Assembly (NCBI GenBank): GCA_025462835.1
Contig: JAOAPH010000035.1
Location: forward strand, 19,562 to 83,561
Origin: Candidatus Angelobacter sp.
GTDB lineage: Bacteria; Acidobacteriota; Terriglobia; Terriglobales; Acidobacteriaceae
Direction: 5' to 3'
Length of the DNA stretch: 64,000 nucleotides
A model generated the notes under the pieces. That model searched no databases and had not been told where the DNA came from. It saw only the letters and a list, made by a program, of their open reading frames with translations. Positions 31,111 to 40,100 of the stretch are shown one piece after another (within the stretch, counting starts at the first letter, position 1; every line of letters begins with the position of its first letter). Position numbers and translations under genes: made by a program.

Positions 31111-31875
31111 TTATGCCGCCTCAGGGACGATCCTCTCAGTACGCCGAAGATAGTCCTGAGCATTGCGATATCCCTCGAGCGTCCCGACGTCCATATACAG
31201 TTCGCCTGCCGCCACGCCTCGAACGATGCTTCCCGCTGCGATGTAGGCATTGAGCAAGTCACCGAGATATTCGTCGCTGCGGTGGCGGGCTTCCCAGAGC
31301 AACTTCAATTCGTGAAAAGCGTTTCCCGTCGTGGTCACTGCTCCCCAGACCCAATGCGAATGCGGATTCGGCTTCTTCACTTCGACGCAGCTGACATACC
31401 CCTGCGCATCACAAACCACAGCATCAAATTGCGATGGGTTCACCACCGGGAACAAGAGCAGGTTGGCATCGGCATTCCTGAAATTTTCCGGAGCTAACAC
31501 TGTCCGATAGGCGTTCTCCGGGAACCATATGGTATCCGGAAGTCCCAACAATACGCGGTCGTGATGCCGGGCAAAGGGCTCGGCGCGAAAGATCGCGTCG
31601 CAGAGGCCTTGCGCTTTCGGCTGCACAGCGTAGAAGATTTGCGCAGCATATTCCCGCTCGGCGAAATAGCGGACGATGTCGCTTTTTTCAGCCGAGATGA
31701 CCATGCATATCTGCTCAGCTCCCGCGGCAATCATGCGTTCCACCAGATATTCAGAAACAGCTTTAGGTCGCTCGACTCCATTGATCACCCGCGACCCCAC
31801 GGGCAGAAGTTCCTTGGAATATCCCAGTGGCTGAATCCTTTGCCCGATGCCCGCTGCAGGAACAATGCCGATCAT
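31111..31875 (-). CDS. Nucleotidyltransferase (NDP-sugar pyrophosphorylase type)
   Basis: 254 residues from the ATG at 31875, which overlaps the stop of the upstream glycosyltransferase by four bases (ATGA). The N-terminal IGIVPAAGIGQRIQPLGYSK is the nucleotide-binding signature of RfbA/GlmU-type enzymes. KELLPVG and ALFGLPDTIW-like VLLGLPDTIWFPE segments support the family. The sugar cannot be deduced. With its neighbour it probably supplies and transfers a sugar for an envelope glycan or secondary metabolite. Confidence 0.82.
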   Translation of the reverse strand: MIGIVPAAGIGQRIQPLGYSKELLPVGSRVINGVERPKAVSEYLVERMIAAGAEQICMVISAEKSDIVRYFAEREYAAQIFYAVQPKAQGLCDAIFRAEPFARHHDRVLLGLPDTIWFPENAYRTVLAPENFRNADANLLLFPVVNPSQFDAVVCDAQGYVSCVEVKKPNPHSHWVWGAVTTTGNAFHELKLLWEARHRSDEYLGDLLNAYIAAGSIVRGVAAGELYMDVGTLEGYRNAQDYLRRTERIVPEAA

Positions 31876-32999
31876 TTCACCCACTCCGCTCCCCACTCGG
31901 TTCGTTGCTCGTCGAAATCGGTCGCCCTATTGCCCGCGCGTTCGATCGCGCCCACCAGTTCACTTGCGCGGTGATCACCCGTGTGCTGATCAAGGGTCCG
32001 CTCCCGCGCCCTCTCCGCCCGTGATTGCAGATCTGAATTGCCGGATGTCAGGGCATGAAGCACCGATTCGGTGTCCCTCACGATAAAGATCTCGTCTGCG
32101 CCAAAGAATTCGTTGAGCCCTTCCCATTCATCGGTAAGGATGGGAGTCCCACATGCTGCTGCTTCAAACAATCTGCCGGATGGGCAGTATCCGTAAGCTG
32201 CCATTTCCGCCCTCGTGATGTTCAATGTTGCACCCGACGAGGAATACAAAGCTGAATGGTCTTGTGGGCCGACATGTTCGTATCGGCGAACATTTGGCGG
32301 ACAATGGAATCCGGCCTCTCCGTTCTTGGGATACAGTGACCCGGCGAGCACGAATACCTCTCCTGGAAGCGCTCTCGCCGGTTCAATAAAAAGCTGCTCC
32401 AGTTTCTTCTGCCGGTCGGCCGCGTGCGTGCCCATATAACTGAGCTTGCAGTGGTAGGGTCTCGGGATTTCTATGCGGAAATGCATTTCCGGATCCACGC
32501 ACCCGTAAAGTGCATTCACTTCCCGCGCACCCCAATCGTCGCGTAGTTCATTAAGCGCACGTCCACCGGTGAATGAGAGATAAAGATCAAAAGCGGGAAT
32601 CTGGTCGCGACGAAGGTAATCCGTATCTCCGTCTTTCAGTCGGCCCAGAGTGATAGGCGTGTCCAAATCATAGAAGACATGCAGTGGACGAGAGATCTCC
32701 AGCACCTCGTCTGAGATTTGCGCTCCCTGAGGCAGATAGCTCGCTGTGATCACAGCATCGGATTCGGATGCCGCCAGCAGCGCGCGTGAGCGCACCGCAT
32801 CCCAATCGGGATAGATCACGAGATCGCAGTAGTCGCAGGAGGTGAAGTCGCGACGCTTTGCGTAGTAAGGAACATCTTTTTCGAAAAAGGTGACTTGGTG
32901 CCCCATGCGATGCAGCGCGCGGAGAATGGCGCGATAGGGGGTTGCATGGCCGTTGCCCCAGGAGGAAGAAAGGGTCAGTCCAAATATAGTGAGTCTCAC
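31872..32999 (-). CDS. CgeB-like glycosyltransferase
   Basis: About 375 residues if translation begins at the GTG at 32999 just before RLTIFGLTLSSSWGNGHAT; the open frame extends 24 codons further but that part looks non-coding. Two Rossmann halves are apparent. The C-terminal part has YGYCPSGRLFEAAACGTPIL and DEWEGLNEFFGADE, characteristic of CgeB-type GT-B glycosyltransferases, where FEAAACG lies in the donor site. It is coupled by a four-base overlap to the nucleotidyltransferase. Acceptor and sugar are unknown. Confidence 0.78.
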   Translation of the reverse strand: MRLTIFGLTLSSSWGNGHATPYRAILRALHRMGHQVTFFEKDVPYYAKRRDFTSCDYCDLVIYPDWDAVRSRALLAASESDAVITASYLPQGAQISDEVLEISRPLHVFYDLDTPITLGRLKDGDTDYLRRDQIPAFDLYLSFTGGRALNELRDDWGAREVNALYGCVDPEMHFRIEIPRPYHCKLSYMGTHAADRQKKLEQLFIEPARALPGEVFVLAGSLYPKNGEAGFHCPPNVRRYEHVGPQDHSALYSSSGATLNITRAEMAAYGYCPSGRLFEAAACGTPILTDEWEGLNEFFGADEIFIVRDTESVLHALTSGNSDLQSRAERARERTLDQHTGDHRASELVGAIERAGNRATDFDEQRTEWGAEWVK

Positions 33000-33068
33000 A
33001 GCACGGTTCCCAAGAACGCTCAGACTGCGAGTGAGATGGCCAGAGTGGAAACGCTGTTGCCGCAAATG

Positions 33069-33113
33069 CAAAGCCCCAGCTGGAAATCGTGAGATTTGCG
33101 CCGGGGCCTTTTC
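33069..33113. terminator. Possible hairpin between OsmC and glycosyltransferase genes
   Basis: AAAGCCCC and GGGGCCTTTT flank a partly paired 24-base interior. The arms can form an imperfect hairpin with Ts on the plus side. It lies downstream of the minus-strand osmC-like gene. Confidence 0.4.
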
Positions 33114-33141
33114 TAAGTCGCGGTTCTACTACCTGGAAAAA

Positions 33142-33567
33142 CTATTTTTCCAATTTTGCGGACATCGTGATATCGGCTTTAAAAAGTTTCGACACTGGAC
33201 AACCCGCCTTCGCGTTGTTGGTAGCCGTCTCAAATGCCGCCTGGTCTGCCCCGGGAACTTTTGCGACTACATCCAAGTGAACCTTAGTGATGGCGAATCC
33301 GCCGTCTGTTTTTTCCAGAGTGACGGCGGCCGTGGTGGTGATGCTGTCCGCTGTGAGATTTGCCGCCCCCAACTGACCGCTCAGTGCCATGGAAAAACAA
33401 CCAGCATGAGCAGCAGCCAGCAATTCTTCGGGGTTGGTGCCTATACCGTTTTCAAATCGCGTGCTGAAACTGTATTGAGAATCCCGCAAAACACCGCTGT
33501 CAGTGGACACGGTGCCTTTTCCATCTTTCAATCCGCCTTTCCAGACGGCGCTTCCCTTACGTTGCAT
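33142..33567 (-). CDS. OsmC-family peroxiredoxin
   Basis: 141 residues from the ATG at 33567, chosen because AGGAG lies eight bases upstream; a longer frame adds six residues. It has the two redox cysteines of the family, C57 (AAAHAGCFSMALS) and C123 (AKAGCPVSKLF), plus NPEELLAAA carrying the conserved glutamate. OsmC proteins reduce organic and fatty-acid hydroperoxides with a dithiol donor in the cytoplasm. The length and motifs fit the OsmC rather than the Ohr subfamily (VSKLFKADITMSAKLE end). Confidence 0.92.
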   Translation of the reverse strand: MQRKGSAVWKGGLKDGKGTVSTDSGVLRDSQYSFSTRFENGIGTNPEELLAAAHAGCFSMALSGQLGAANLTADSITTTAAVTLEKTDGGFAITKVHLDVVAKVPGADQAAFETATNNAKAGCPVSKLFKADITMSAKLEK

Positions 33568-33692
33568 TTGTTTTCTCCTGCACAAAATGTGTCAATAAGC
33601 ATAACAGCGGAGACAATTGATTGGCAGCCATGGCGACTGGCGCATTAAAAGTAGCCTTTGATTTTCCGTTCCTGCAAGGCATACTGGACAGC

Positions 33693-33878
33693 ATGGAACC
33701 ACGCGATCGATTGCGGAAACCCACGGCAACCGATACCGATCCGGTGCAATCAACCCCTGCGCAAGGTGAATGTGTGATGCTCTACTGCCCTACATGCGGA
33801 TCGCGGCTGAAAGACTCGAACTGCAAATTGAAGTGCACCACTTGCGGGTTCTTCCTCAGTTGTTCTGATTTCTATTAG
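33693..33878 (+). CDS. Small zinc-ribbon protein
   Basis: 61 residues from the ATG at 33693, or 33 residues if it starts at the ATG at 33777, which has AGGTG about six bases upstream. The C-terminal half is two CxxC knuckles ([10 protein letters not shown] and [16 protein letters not shown]) that should bind one zinc. The sequence ends exactly at the CSDFY tail. I believe similar tails occur in many acidobacterial genomes. Function unknown; a nucleic-acid or protein contact is plausible. Confidence 0.6.
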   Translation: MEPRDRLRKPTATDTDPVQSTPAQGECVMLYCPTCGSRLKDSNCKLKCTTCGFFLSCSDFY

Positions 33879-33893
33879 CTCGAGTCTTGAAGC

Positions 33894-34817
33894 CTACGCC
33901 GCAGCTGGGTGCCGCCATTGCAGAGTGCGAGCCCGATCTTCTCGCTGTTTTTTCTCCTCTGTCGCGTGGCCGATCTGTGAGTTCACTTCCGCGCCGATGA
34001 TGATTGCCGCACCAGTCAAATAGAACCACAGCATCAGGATGATCACGGCGCCCAATGAGCCGTAGGTCGCGTTGTAGCTATTGAAATAGTGGAGATAAAC
34101 GCGAAATCCCAGGGAACCCACGATCCATAGAAACAGTCCCACGACCGCTCCTGGGCTGATCCAGTACCAAGCTGGATCCTCCAGATTGGGTGCAAAGTAA
34201 TAAACCATCGCGAACGCCAACAGCATGAAAAAAATAATCAGCGGCCATTGAACGAGCTTCCATGCCAGCGTGAATGCCGCTCCCAAGCCCATCTTGATGG
34301 CAACCGCTTCTCCGATCTGTCCGCCGAAGAGCACCAGGGTGAGCGCCGCGAGCACGAAAAGTGAGAGCGAGATCGTCAGACCAACGGCAACCACAAATCT
34401 TGACTTCAACCAGGAACGCGTCTCGCGGACGCGATAAGCCACATTCAACGTGGAGACGATGGCACTCATGCCGCTCGAAGCCGCCCAGAGCGCTGCCAGC
34501 AAACCGAAGATCAGTTTGCTCCCACTTGCCGCACTGCTTACCTGTGACAAGGTCTTCGAAACCAATTCAGACGCTGATCCGGGCATGAGCCGGCCCAGAT
34601 CTGTCAGCAGAGTATTTCGTAACTGGGAACCCGGCCCTGCTAAAAAGCCGAGTAATGTCACCAGGAACAAGAGGAGGGGAAATAGCGCCAACAGGAAATA
34701 ATAGGAGAGGGCGGCTGATCGTATGGCTACGTCATCTTCGTCCATCTGTTTCCAAATTCTCTTCACGAGCTGAAGAGGAGTGAGCCCTCCCAGCTTCCAC
34801 AATGAAACCGTCATCAT
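33894..34817 (-). CDS. YihY/BrkB-family inner-membrane protein
   Basis: 307 residues with about six membrane helices. Family motifs: MDEDDVAIRSAALSYYFLLA near the N-terminus, a GSKLIFGLLAALWAASSGM helix, AYRVRETRSWLKSR, and SLGAVIILMLWFYLTGAAII near the end. The family was once called RNase BN by mistake; its true function is unsettled. The C-terminal 25 residues are charged. It converges on the zinc-ribbon gene with 15 bases between. Confidence 0.88.
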   Translation of the reverse strand: MMTVSLWKLGGLTPLQLVKRIWKQMDEDDVAIRSAALSYYFLLALFPLLLFLVTLLGFLAGPGSQLRNTLLTDLGRLMPGSASELVSKTLSQVSSAASGSKLIFGLLAALWAASSGMSAIVSTLNVAYRVRETRSWLKSRFVVAVGLTISLSLFVLAALTLVLFGGQIGEAVAIKMGLGAAFTLAWKLVQWPLIIFFMLLAFAMVYYFAPNLEDPAWYWISPGAVVGLFLWIVGSLGFRVYLHYFNSYNATYGSLGAVIILMLWFYLTGAAIIIGAEVNSQIGHATEEKKQREDRARTLQWRHPAAA

Positions 34818-34923
34818 TCCTCACAATGTTGAAAGTTGAAACGGGCTTTCTGCTTTATGAGAGACCACTGATTCATAAAGGGTTTGCCAAGGACTGCGCC
34901 GTTACCAGCTCATTGCCTTCAAG

Positions 34924-34952
34924 AAAAATGCGACCTCAAGGGTCGCATTTTT
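34924..34952. terminator. Bidirectional terminator-like hairpin
   Basis: AAAAATGCGACC and GGTCGCATTTTTT flank a short TCAAG loop. The stem is about 12 bp with As on one side and Ts on the other, so it could work in both directions; for the minus-strand genes it would end the msrA message. Confidence 0.8.
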
Positions 34953-35020
34953 TGTCTCTCATAATTCCGTGCTGAATCAATACGCTTCAGTATCGGCGGG
35001 GGGAAGACATATTGAATCGA

Positions 35021-35074
35021 GGCTCCCCGTGGCTGCCGTCAGTGCGGTCTGGGGTTGGCAACCAACGGGGAACC
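35021..35074. ncRNA. Candidate structured RNA element (low confidence)
   Basis: GGCTCCCCGT (35021-35030) pairs with ACGGGGAACC (35065-35074) in a 10-bp stem with one wobble, seen from the minus strand. The interior can form GGTT/AACC and CCG/CGG hairpins. It does not match a riboswitch class that I recognise. Confidence 0.25.
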
Positions 35075-35190
35075 CGATCGCAAGCAGCCTAAGTGAATTC
35101 GTGAATTCCGAAACGACGATTTTATTTTGTTACGAAAACAGGACAGAACTGGAAGGCGATCTGAAAGCCACGAATCGGAGCGCCGCCGTA

Positions 35191-35688
35191 CTAGCCAATT
35201 GAGCAGTGCGACAACCCGCGTTTTTCCAAATATTGCTGGTGATAGTCCTCAGCGCGATAAAATTCCTTCGCGGGGGTGATCTCGGTCACAATCGGCTTCG
35301 AAAACTTCCCTGACTCTTGCAGTTCCTGCTTTGATGCCTTCGCCGTGGATTCCTGCTCGGGACTTTGATAAAAGATCGCGGACCGATACTGGCTGCCTAT
35401 ATCCGGGCCTTGCCTGTTCAGAGTTGTGGGATTGTGGTTCTCCCAGAAGACCTGGAGCAGCCGGTCGTAGCCGACCTGACTCGGGTCGAAGGTGACTTCC
35501 ACAACTTCTGCGTGGCCGGTCTCATCGGTGCAGACGTCGTGGTAGGTCGGGTTCTTGGTGGATCCTCCCATGTATCCCACGGCAGTTGCTTTCACTCCGG
35601 GGATCTGTCGGAATGCCGCTTCTACGCCCCAAAAACATCCTGCACCAAACGTTGCTTTTTGTGTGTTCTCAGTCTTTTCCATAGCCAT
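35191..35688 (-). CDS. msrA: Peptide-methionine (S)-S-oxide reductase
   Basis: 165 residues. It reduces methionine S-sulfoxide in proteins. The nucleophilic cysteine C18 is in the signature [13 protein letters not shown], followed by [32 protein letters not shown] and [15 protein letters not shown] are further family motifs. The C-terminus ends HCSIG and may carry the recycling cysteine. It is monocistronic as far as can be seen. Confidence 0.96.
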   Translation of the reverse strand: MAMEKTENTQKATFGAGCFWGVEAAFRQIPGVKATAVGYMGGSTKNPTYHDVCTDETGHAEVVEVTFDPSQVGYDRLLQVFWENHNPTTLNRQGPDIGSQYRSAIFYQSPEQESTAKASKQELQESGKFSKPIVTEITPAKEFYRAEDYHQQYLEKRGLSHCSIG

Positions 35689-35833
35689 TTGATGTTAAAC
35701 CCGGAGATTAGTTCCACGCTAGAGCTGCCACACCACTCCGCCTACTAGCGATTCGCAAGTTTCTGTTACGAATTCCGGAATTAAAACCGGCAACACCTTC
35801 CGCGAAACACGAGTCGATAGTGGCGCGATTCTG

Positions 35834-36832
35834 CTATTTGAAAAACTCGTCCATGTCTGGCGCCGATGCAGCAGCCCCGGGAAATGCTGTGACGCCCAGC
35901 GCCTTGAACATAAGCCGCAAGGTGCTCTGGTGCTGAAAGAAAGTGCTTGATTGAAATCCTGGCTTCGCCTTAGAGCTCACGATCACTGTCGCCACTTGTC
36001 CGCCCCCGGACGCAATATCCGAGACCACTGATTCGTCGAAGGTGATGATCAGCAGACCACTACTTTGAAAGCTTGCATTGGAGACCAGCGGCCCGATATT
36101 GGCTGACAGCCAGGCGTCGGCCGCGGCGAGTTTGTCGTTGTCGCTGCAGGTGATCATGCCAGACGGGCAATCGTGGGCGTTGTGCTGGTTGTCCGGCACG
36201 ATGTACGAGTAATTGGGAAGTGAATTGCTCTGCAGATCGGAAGCGAATTGGGTGAACGGCACAATGTTATTGGCTTGTGCGCTGTTGTTGAGCACATCTG
36301 AAAAATACGCGAACGGGTTGTGGTGCTTGATATACGGGCCTTGATCTCCTCCTGTATAGCCGACCGAAGGCAGGCTCATCGCGTAAGCTCGCCATGTCTT
36401 TCCCGCCGCCGTTAGCTCCCGGACAACATTGTCATCTGACACCGGGCCGGGGAAATCGTCAGTAGTGGCGATTGTGTTCCCTGCCGTCAGGACGAAGTAG
36501 TTAGGAAGCGAGGGGTGCGCGTTGGCGAAATAGTTGGTCGCCAGGCCAAAACTCCGGGCAAGGTTATTCAAGAACGGCATCGATGGATTGCCAATGACTG
36601 CTGAATACGAATGGTTCTCAAATACCACCAGCAGGACGTGATCGTGTGCAACCGATGAACCCGGGGTTGGGTTTGGGGTTGGGGTTGGGTTTGGGTTTGG
36701 GTTTGGAACGGGCGAAACAGCTGAGTTCGGCGAAGCAGCAGAACCACCCCCACACCCGGGAAGTGACACGACAGCAGAGCAAACAAGAACGACCGCGAAA
36801 ACATTGAGGAACTTCCGCAAATGCGAATTCAT
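35834..36832 (-). CDS. Secreted phosphoesterase-family lipoprotein
   Basis: 332 residues from the ATG at 36832. A lipoprotein signal ends in the lipobox SLPGC (C27), followed by a Pro/Asn/Thr linker (PNPNPNPTPTPNPTPG). The enzyme domain starts HVLLVVFENHSYSAVIGN, has SLPNYFVLTAGNT, YSYIVPDNQHNAHDC and LLIITFDES. These are metal-ligand motifs of the phosphoesterase/phospholipase-C-like family (alkaline-phosphatase fold). It is probably anchored in the outer or inner membrane facing the periplasm or exterior. The substrate (phospholipid or phosphate monoester) is not resolvable. Confidence 0.85.
   Translation of the reverse strand: MNSHLRKFLNVFAVVLVCSAVVSLPGCGGGSAASPNSAVSPVPNPNPNPTPTPNPTPGSSVAHDHVLLVVFENHSYSAVIGNPSMPFLNNLARSFGLATNYFANAHPSLPNYFVLTAGNTIATTDDFPGPVSDDNVVRELTAAGKTWRAYAMSLPSVGYTGGDQGPYIKHHNPFAYFSDVLNNSAQANNIVPFTQFASDLQSNSLPNYSYIVPDNQHNAHDCPSGMITCSDNDKLAAADAWLSANIGPLVSNASFQSSGLLIITFDESVVSDIASGGGQVATVIVSSKAKPGFQSSTFFQHQSTLRLMFKALGVTAFPGAAASAPDMDEFFK
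36663..36707. repeat. G-rich GGGTTT/GGGGTT repeat in the linker of the phosphoesterase gene
   Basis: Alternating GGGTTT and GGGGTT units (about seven) on the plus strand encode the Pro-Asn/Pro-Thr linker on the minus strand. Four or more G-tracts could fold into a G-quadruplex. Confidence 0.8.
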
Positions 36833-37186
36833 TATGGATGATCCAGTCATGCCGGAATTCCCGGCCAGTCTGCATCTAGGATGCCGCTACTCTCTCCAAC
36901 GTTTTGTTTAGAAAGAAATGGGATAAATGGAAGTATTTAGGGCTGTACCGTCTCTAGCCGTTCTGGAATGCGTATGTTGAGCTAGAAACCGGCAGAAACT
37001 ATGAATTTTAATATTTCGACTTCTCCGAACTACGGAATCCCGTATTGAACCGCTACTAAGGTTTGCAATTTCAACAACTTACATTGGCCTAAAACTTGCT
37101 TTCAGGGTAGTGGAATCAGCAGGTATTTCCTTTTTAACCGTAACCCCAATAGTTGAATTGCAAAACCTTCCGTAGGAGGAAGTTTA
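36833..37186. other. Divergent intergenic region (phosphoesterase / receptor)
   Basis: 354 bases, AT-richer than the flanks. It holds the -24/-12 site for the receptor (37084-37101). A weaker GG-N10-GC match on the minus strand lies near 36876-36889 ahead of the phosphoesterase. No gene seen. Confidence 0.5.
37084..37101 (+). promoter_or_regulatory. Sigma-54 (-24/-12) promoter candidate for the receptor at 37187
   Basis: TTGGCCTAAAACTTGCTT has GG and GC ten bases apart with good TTGGC and TTGCTT matches. Start of transcription would be near 37111, about 75 bases before the ATG. Confidence 0.6.
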
Positions 37187-40100
37187 ATGAGTCTCATAAA
37201 TCGCAACACGACACGCGTCCTGGTCGTCTGCTGCTTGATCGCTATACTGGCTCAATGCGCATTCGCCCAGACGTCAACGACCGGTTCTATCACTGGCGTC
37301 GTCAGGGATCAGAACGGCGCTGCGGTACCCGGCGCGACGGTGACGGTGACCAGCCCGAACCTCATCCGGCCTCAGTCTGCGACGTCGGCGAACGACGGCA
37401 GCTACACGATCCTCAACCTGCCTCCCGGCAAGTACACAATTACTTCCGATCCGGGCAAAGGCTTCGCGAAATACGAAGCAACCAATGTTTTCGTCACTCT
37501 CGGAAGTACGGCACAGGGCGACGTCAAGCTGCACTTAGCCGCATCACAGACAGAGGTAACGGTCAGTGCAAATGCTGCTCAGATTGATGTTGGGACCACG
37601 ACAGCCGGCACGAGCGTCAGCTCGGACCAGTTCTCTTACTTCCCAACAGCGCGCACGGTGCAGAACCTCTACAACATTGCACCTGCAGTTACGCGTTCGG
37701 GCTTACGCGATGCATCCGGCCGCGACCGCGATCCTTCCGTCGCCGGCTCGTCAGGACCTGAAAACAACTACATCTTGGACGGCGTGAACACGGCCGATCC
37801 TGCATTCGGCGGCAGCGGCGCTAACCTGCCCTTCGAATTCGTGCAGGAAGTCCAAGTCATGACCGGTGCCTACGGCGCCGAATACGGCAAGTCCACTGGC
37901 GGTATCTTCAACGTCATCACCAAGAGCGGCGGCAACGCTTATCACGGCGATGTTTTTTCATTTTTCTCCCCAGCAGCTGCTGTGCGCGCGGTTAAGAACT
38001 TTCCATTCACCGGTTCTGCCGCAAACGGATTCTCTGAACAGGATCTGGGCGCGGACCTTGGCGGACCTATCAAGAAAGACAAGCTCTGGTTCTTCGTCGC
38101 CGGCAATCCTCAGTGGCGGACGAACCATTATCTGACTCAGACATTCCACGCCCCAGCCGAAAACAAAGTCACCATTCCGTTCTACGCGGGCAAGATAACC
38201 TGGGCCATCAATGACAAGAATACCTTCACGGGTTCCACCTTTGGAGATTTCACGAAAGTAGACGGATTCCTGGCTACCGGCGCCCTGACGAACGTTTCAG
38301 GATTCGGCTCCAGCCCGGACGCTTTCCAGGGAATCCAACAAACGGGCGGGCAGAACTATTCATTCCGCCTCAACTCGGTGATCACTCCGCGGTTTATCGC
38401 TGAGATCTCCTCCGGGCTCCACTTCCAACGGGCCAACATCATCCCCGTCTCTACCTCACTTGCCGCACCCTCCATCTCAGACAATTTCGCGGTGTTGAGC
38501 GCAGCTAACACGATTCTGGGCGTGACGCAGACTGGCATTACGGACACCGGAAACTTGAATGCTGCGGATGGCAAAACCAAGACTGGGTTCGTTGATTATG
38601 TGGATGGACGCGGCGGTTCGCTGCAGCGCGCCTACCTGCGTGGTCCTGGATTCGGGCTATATCAGAATAGCGATCGCAACCGCTACGATTTCAGCGCTCA
38701 CCTCCAGAATACCTTCAGCAAGCACAGCTTGAAGTATGGATTTGAATGGGGCAAGAACATCTACAACAACATCAACACCTCCAGTGGCGGTCCCCTAACC
38801 TACGCAAATCCCAATGGTTATGGGCTGGCCACGCCGGATAGCGCGCAAACCATCAATCAGCGTATTTCCAACAGCTTTAGCGTCTGCACGGTTCGAACAA
38901 GCACGATCGTTTGCCCAAGCGGTGTCGCCACAGCTATCCTTCAGTCGCTGCCCGTAACTAGCTTGCCGACAGGCATCACGTCGGTAGTGAAGGGCACGAT
39001 CACCCAAGCCGAAGCATTCGGCAACCCGTTCATGGTCCGCACCAGCACGCGCGTTCGCGATTTTGAGCTCCACGCGAACACGTACACGCAGGTTTACTCC
39101 AACTACATTCAGGATGACTGGAAGGTTCTCAAGAACGTCCAGCTCAATCTCGGTTTGCGTTGGGACTTCCAACAGGGCTATGACACAGACGGAAAGCCCT
39201 ACATCAAGTTGAACCAGTTCTGGCATGACATGCAGCCACGGCTCGGTTTGATCTGGGATTTCACCGGCAATGGCAAGGGCAAGTTCAACGTCAGCTACGC
39301 GAGATTCATCGAAACGCCGATTCCGCTTGACGTAAACGTTCGTGCGGGTGGTGGCAACAGCCAGACCGACAAGAACATGAACGTCGATACCTTGAATGGT
39401 CCGGCCACAGCCAAAATTGTTTGCTGCGTCAACGGCCTCGGCGCTGCCAACCTCGGCGCGGAAGCTACTCCGATCGATCCAGGCCTACGGCCGCAGACCG
39501 TGGAAGAGTACACCGCGGGAGTGGAATTCTCCCCGGCACAGAACATCGTCCTGGGAGTTCGCGGAGTCTATCGCAACTACGTGAACATCATTGAAGACGG
39601 CTCTTTCGATGATGGCAACACGTACTTCCTCTTCAACCCGGGCCGCCGTGGCAACGGCGAGACCACAGAAGACAAGGCTTGCGCCGATCCAACCATCGGT
39701 TGTTTCGGACCTGCCCGCCGTTACTATCGTGGTCTTGAGTTCACGGCAACGAAGCGGTTTTCGAACAACTATCAGTTCATCGCTTCCTACACGTTCTCGA
39801 GCCTCGTGGGTAACTACGAAGGACTGTTCCGCAACGATAACGGCCAGTCAGATCCGAACATCACTTCGCTGTTCGATCTGGTCAGCCTCTTGGGCAACAC
39901 CTACGGTCGCTTGCCCAACGATCGTCCGCACCAGTTCAAGTTCAACGGCTCTTACCAGACACCGTGGAAGCTCCTGGTCAGCGGAAACTTCTACGCTCAA
40001 TCGGGCTCGCCGTTCAACCAGTTGATTCCGCATCCGGTTTACGGAAACAACGAAGGGTTCGCGGTTCAAAGAGGAACAGCAATCGTTCCTACCTTGACTG

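Larger units (their letters stand above)
34818..35190. other. Intergenic region upstream of the YihY gene
   Basis: 373 bases between yihY and msrA. It holds a symmetrical terminator hairpin (34924-34952) and a strongly self-complementary segment (35021-35074). I see no supportable gene. Confidence 0.5.

Noticed and set aside
34969..35202. A 77-codon plus-strand frame between yihY and msrA
   Set aside because: It covers the self-complementary element, overlaps the end of msrA and has no ribosome site or recognisable sequence.
36873..36892. Minus-strand GG-N10-GC match before the phosphoesterase gene
   Set aside because: Only the invariant GG and GC agree well; the rest is far from the -24/-12 consensus and the chance rate is high.
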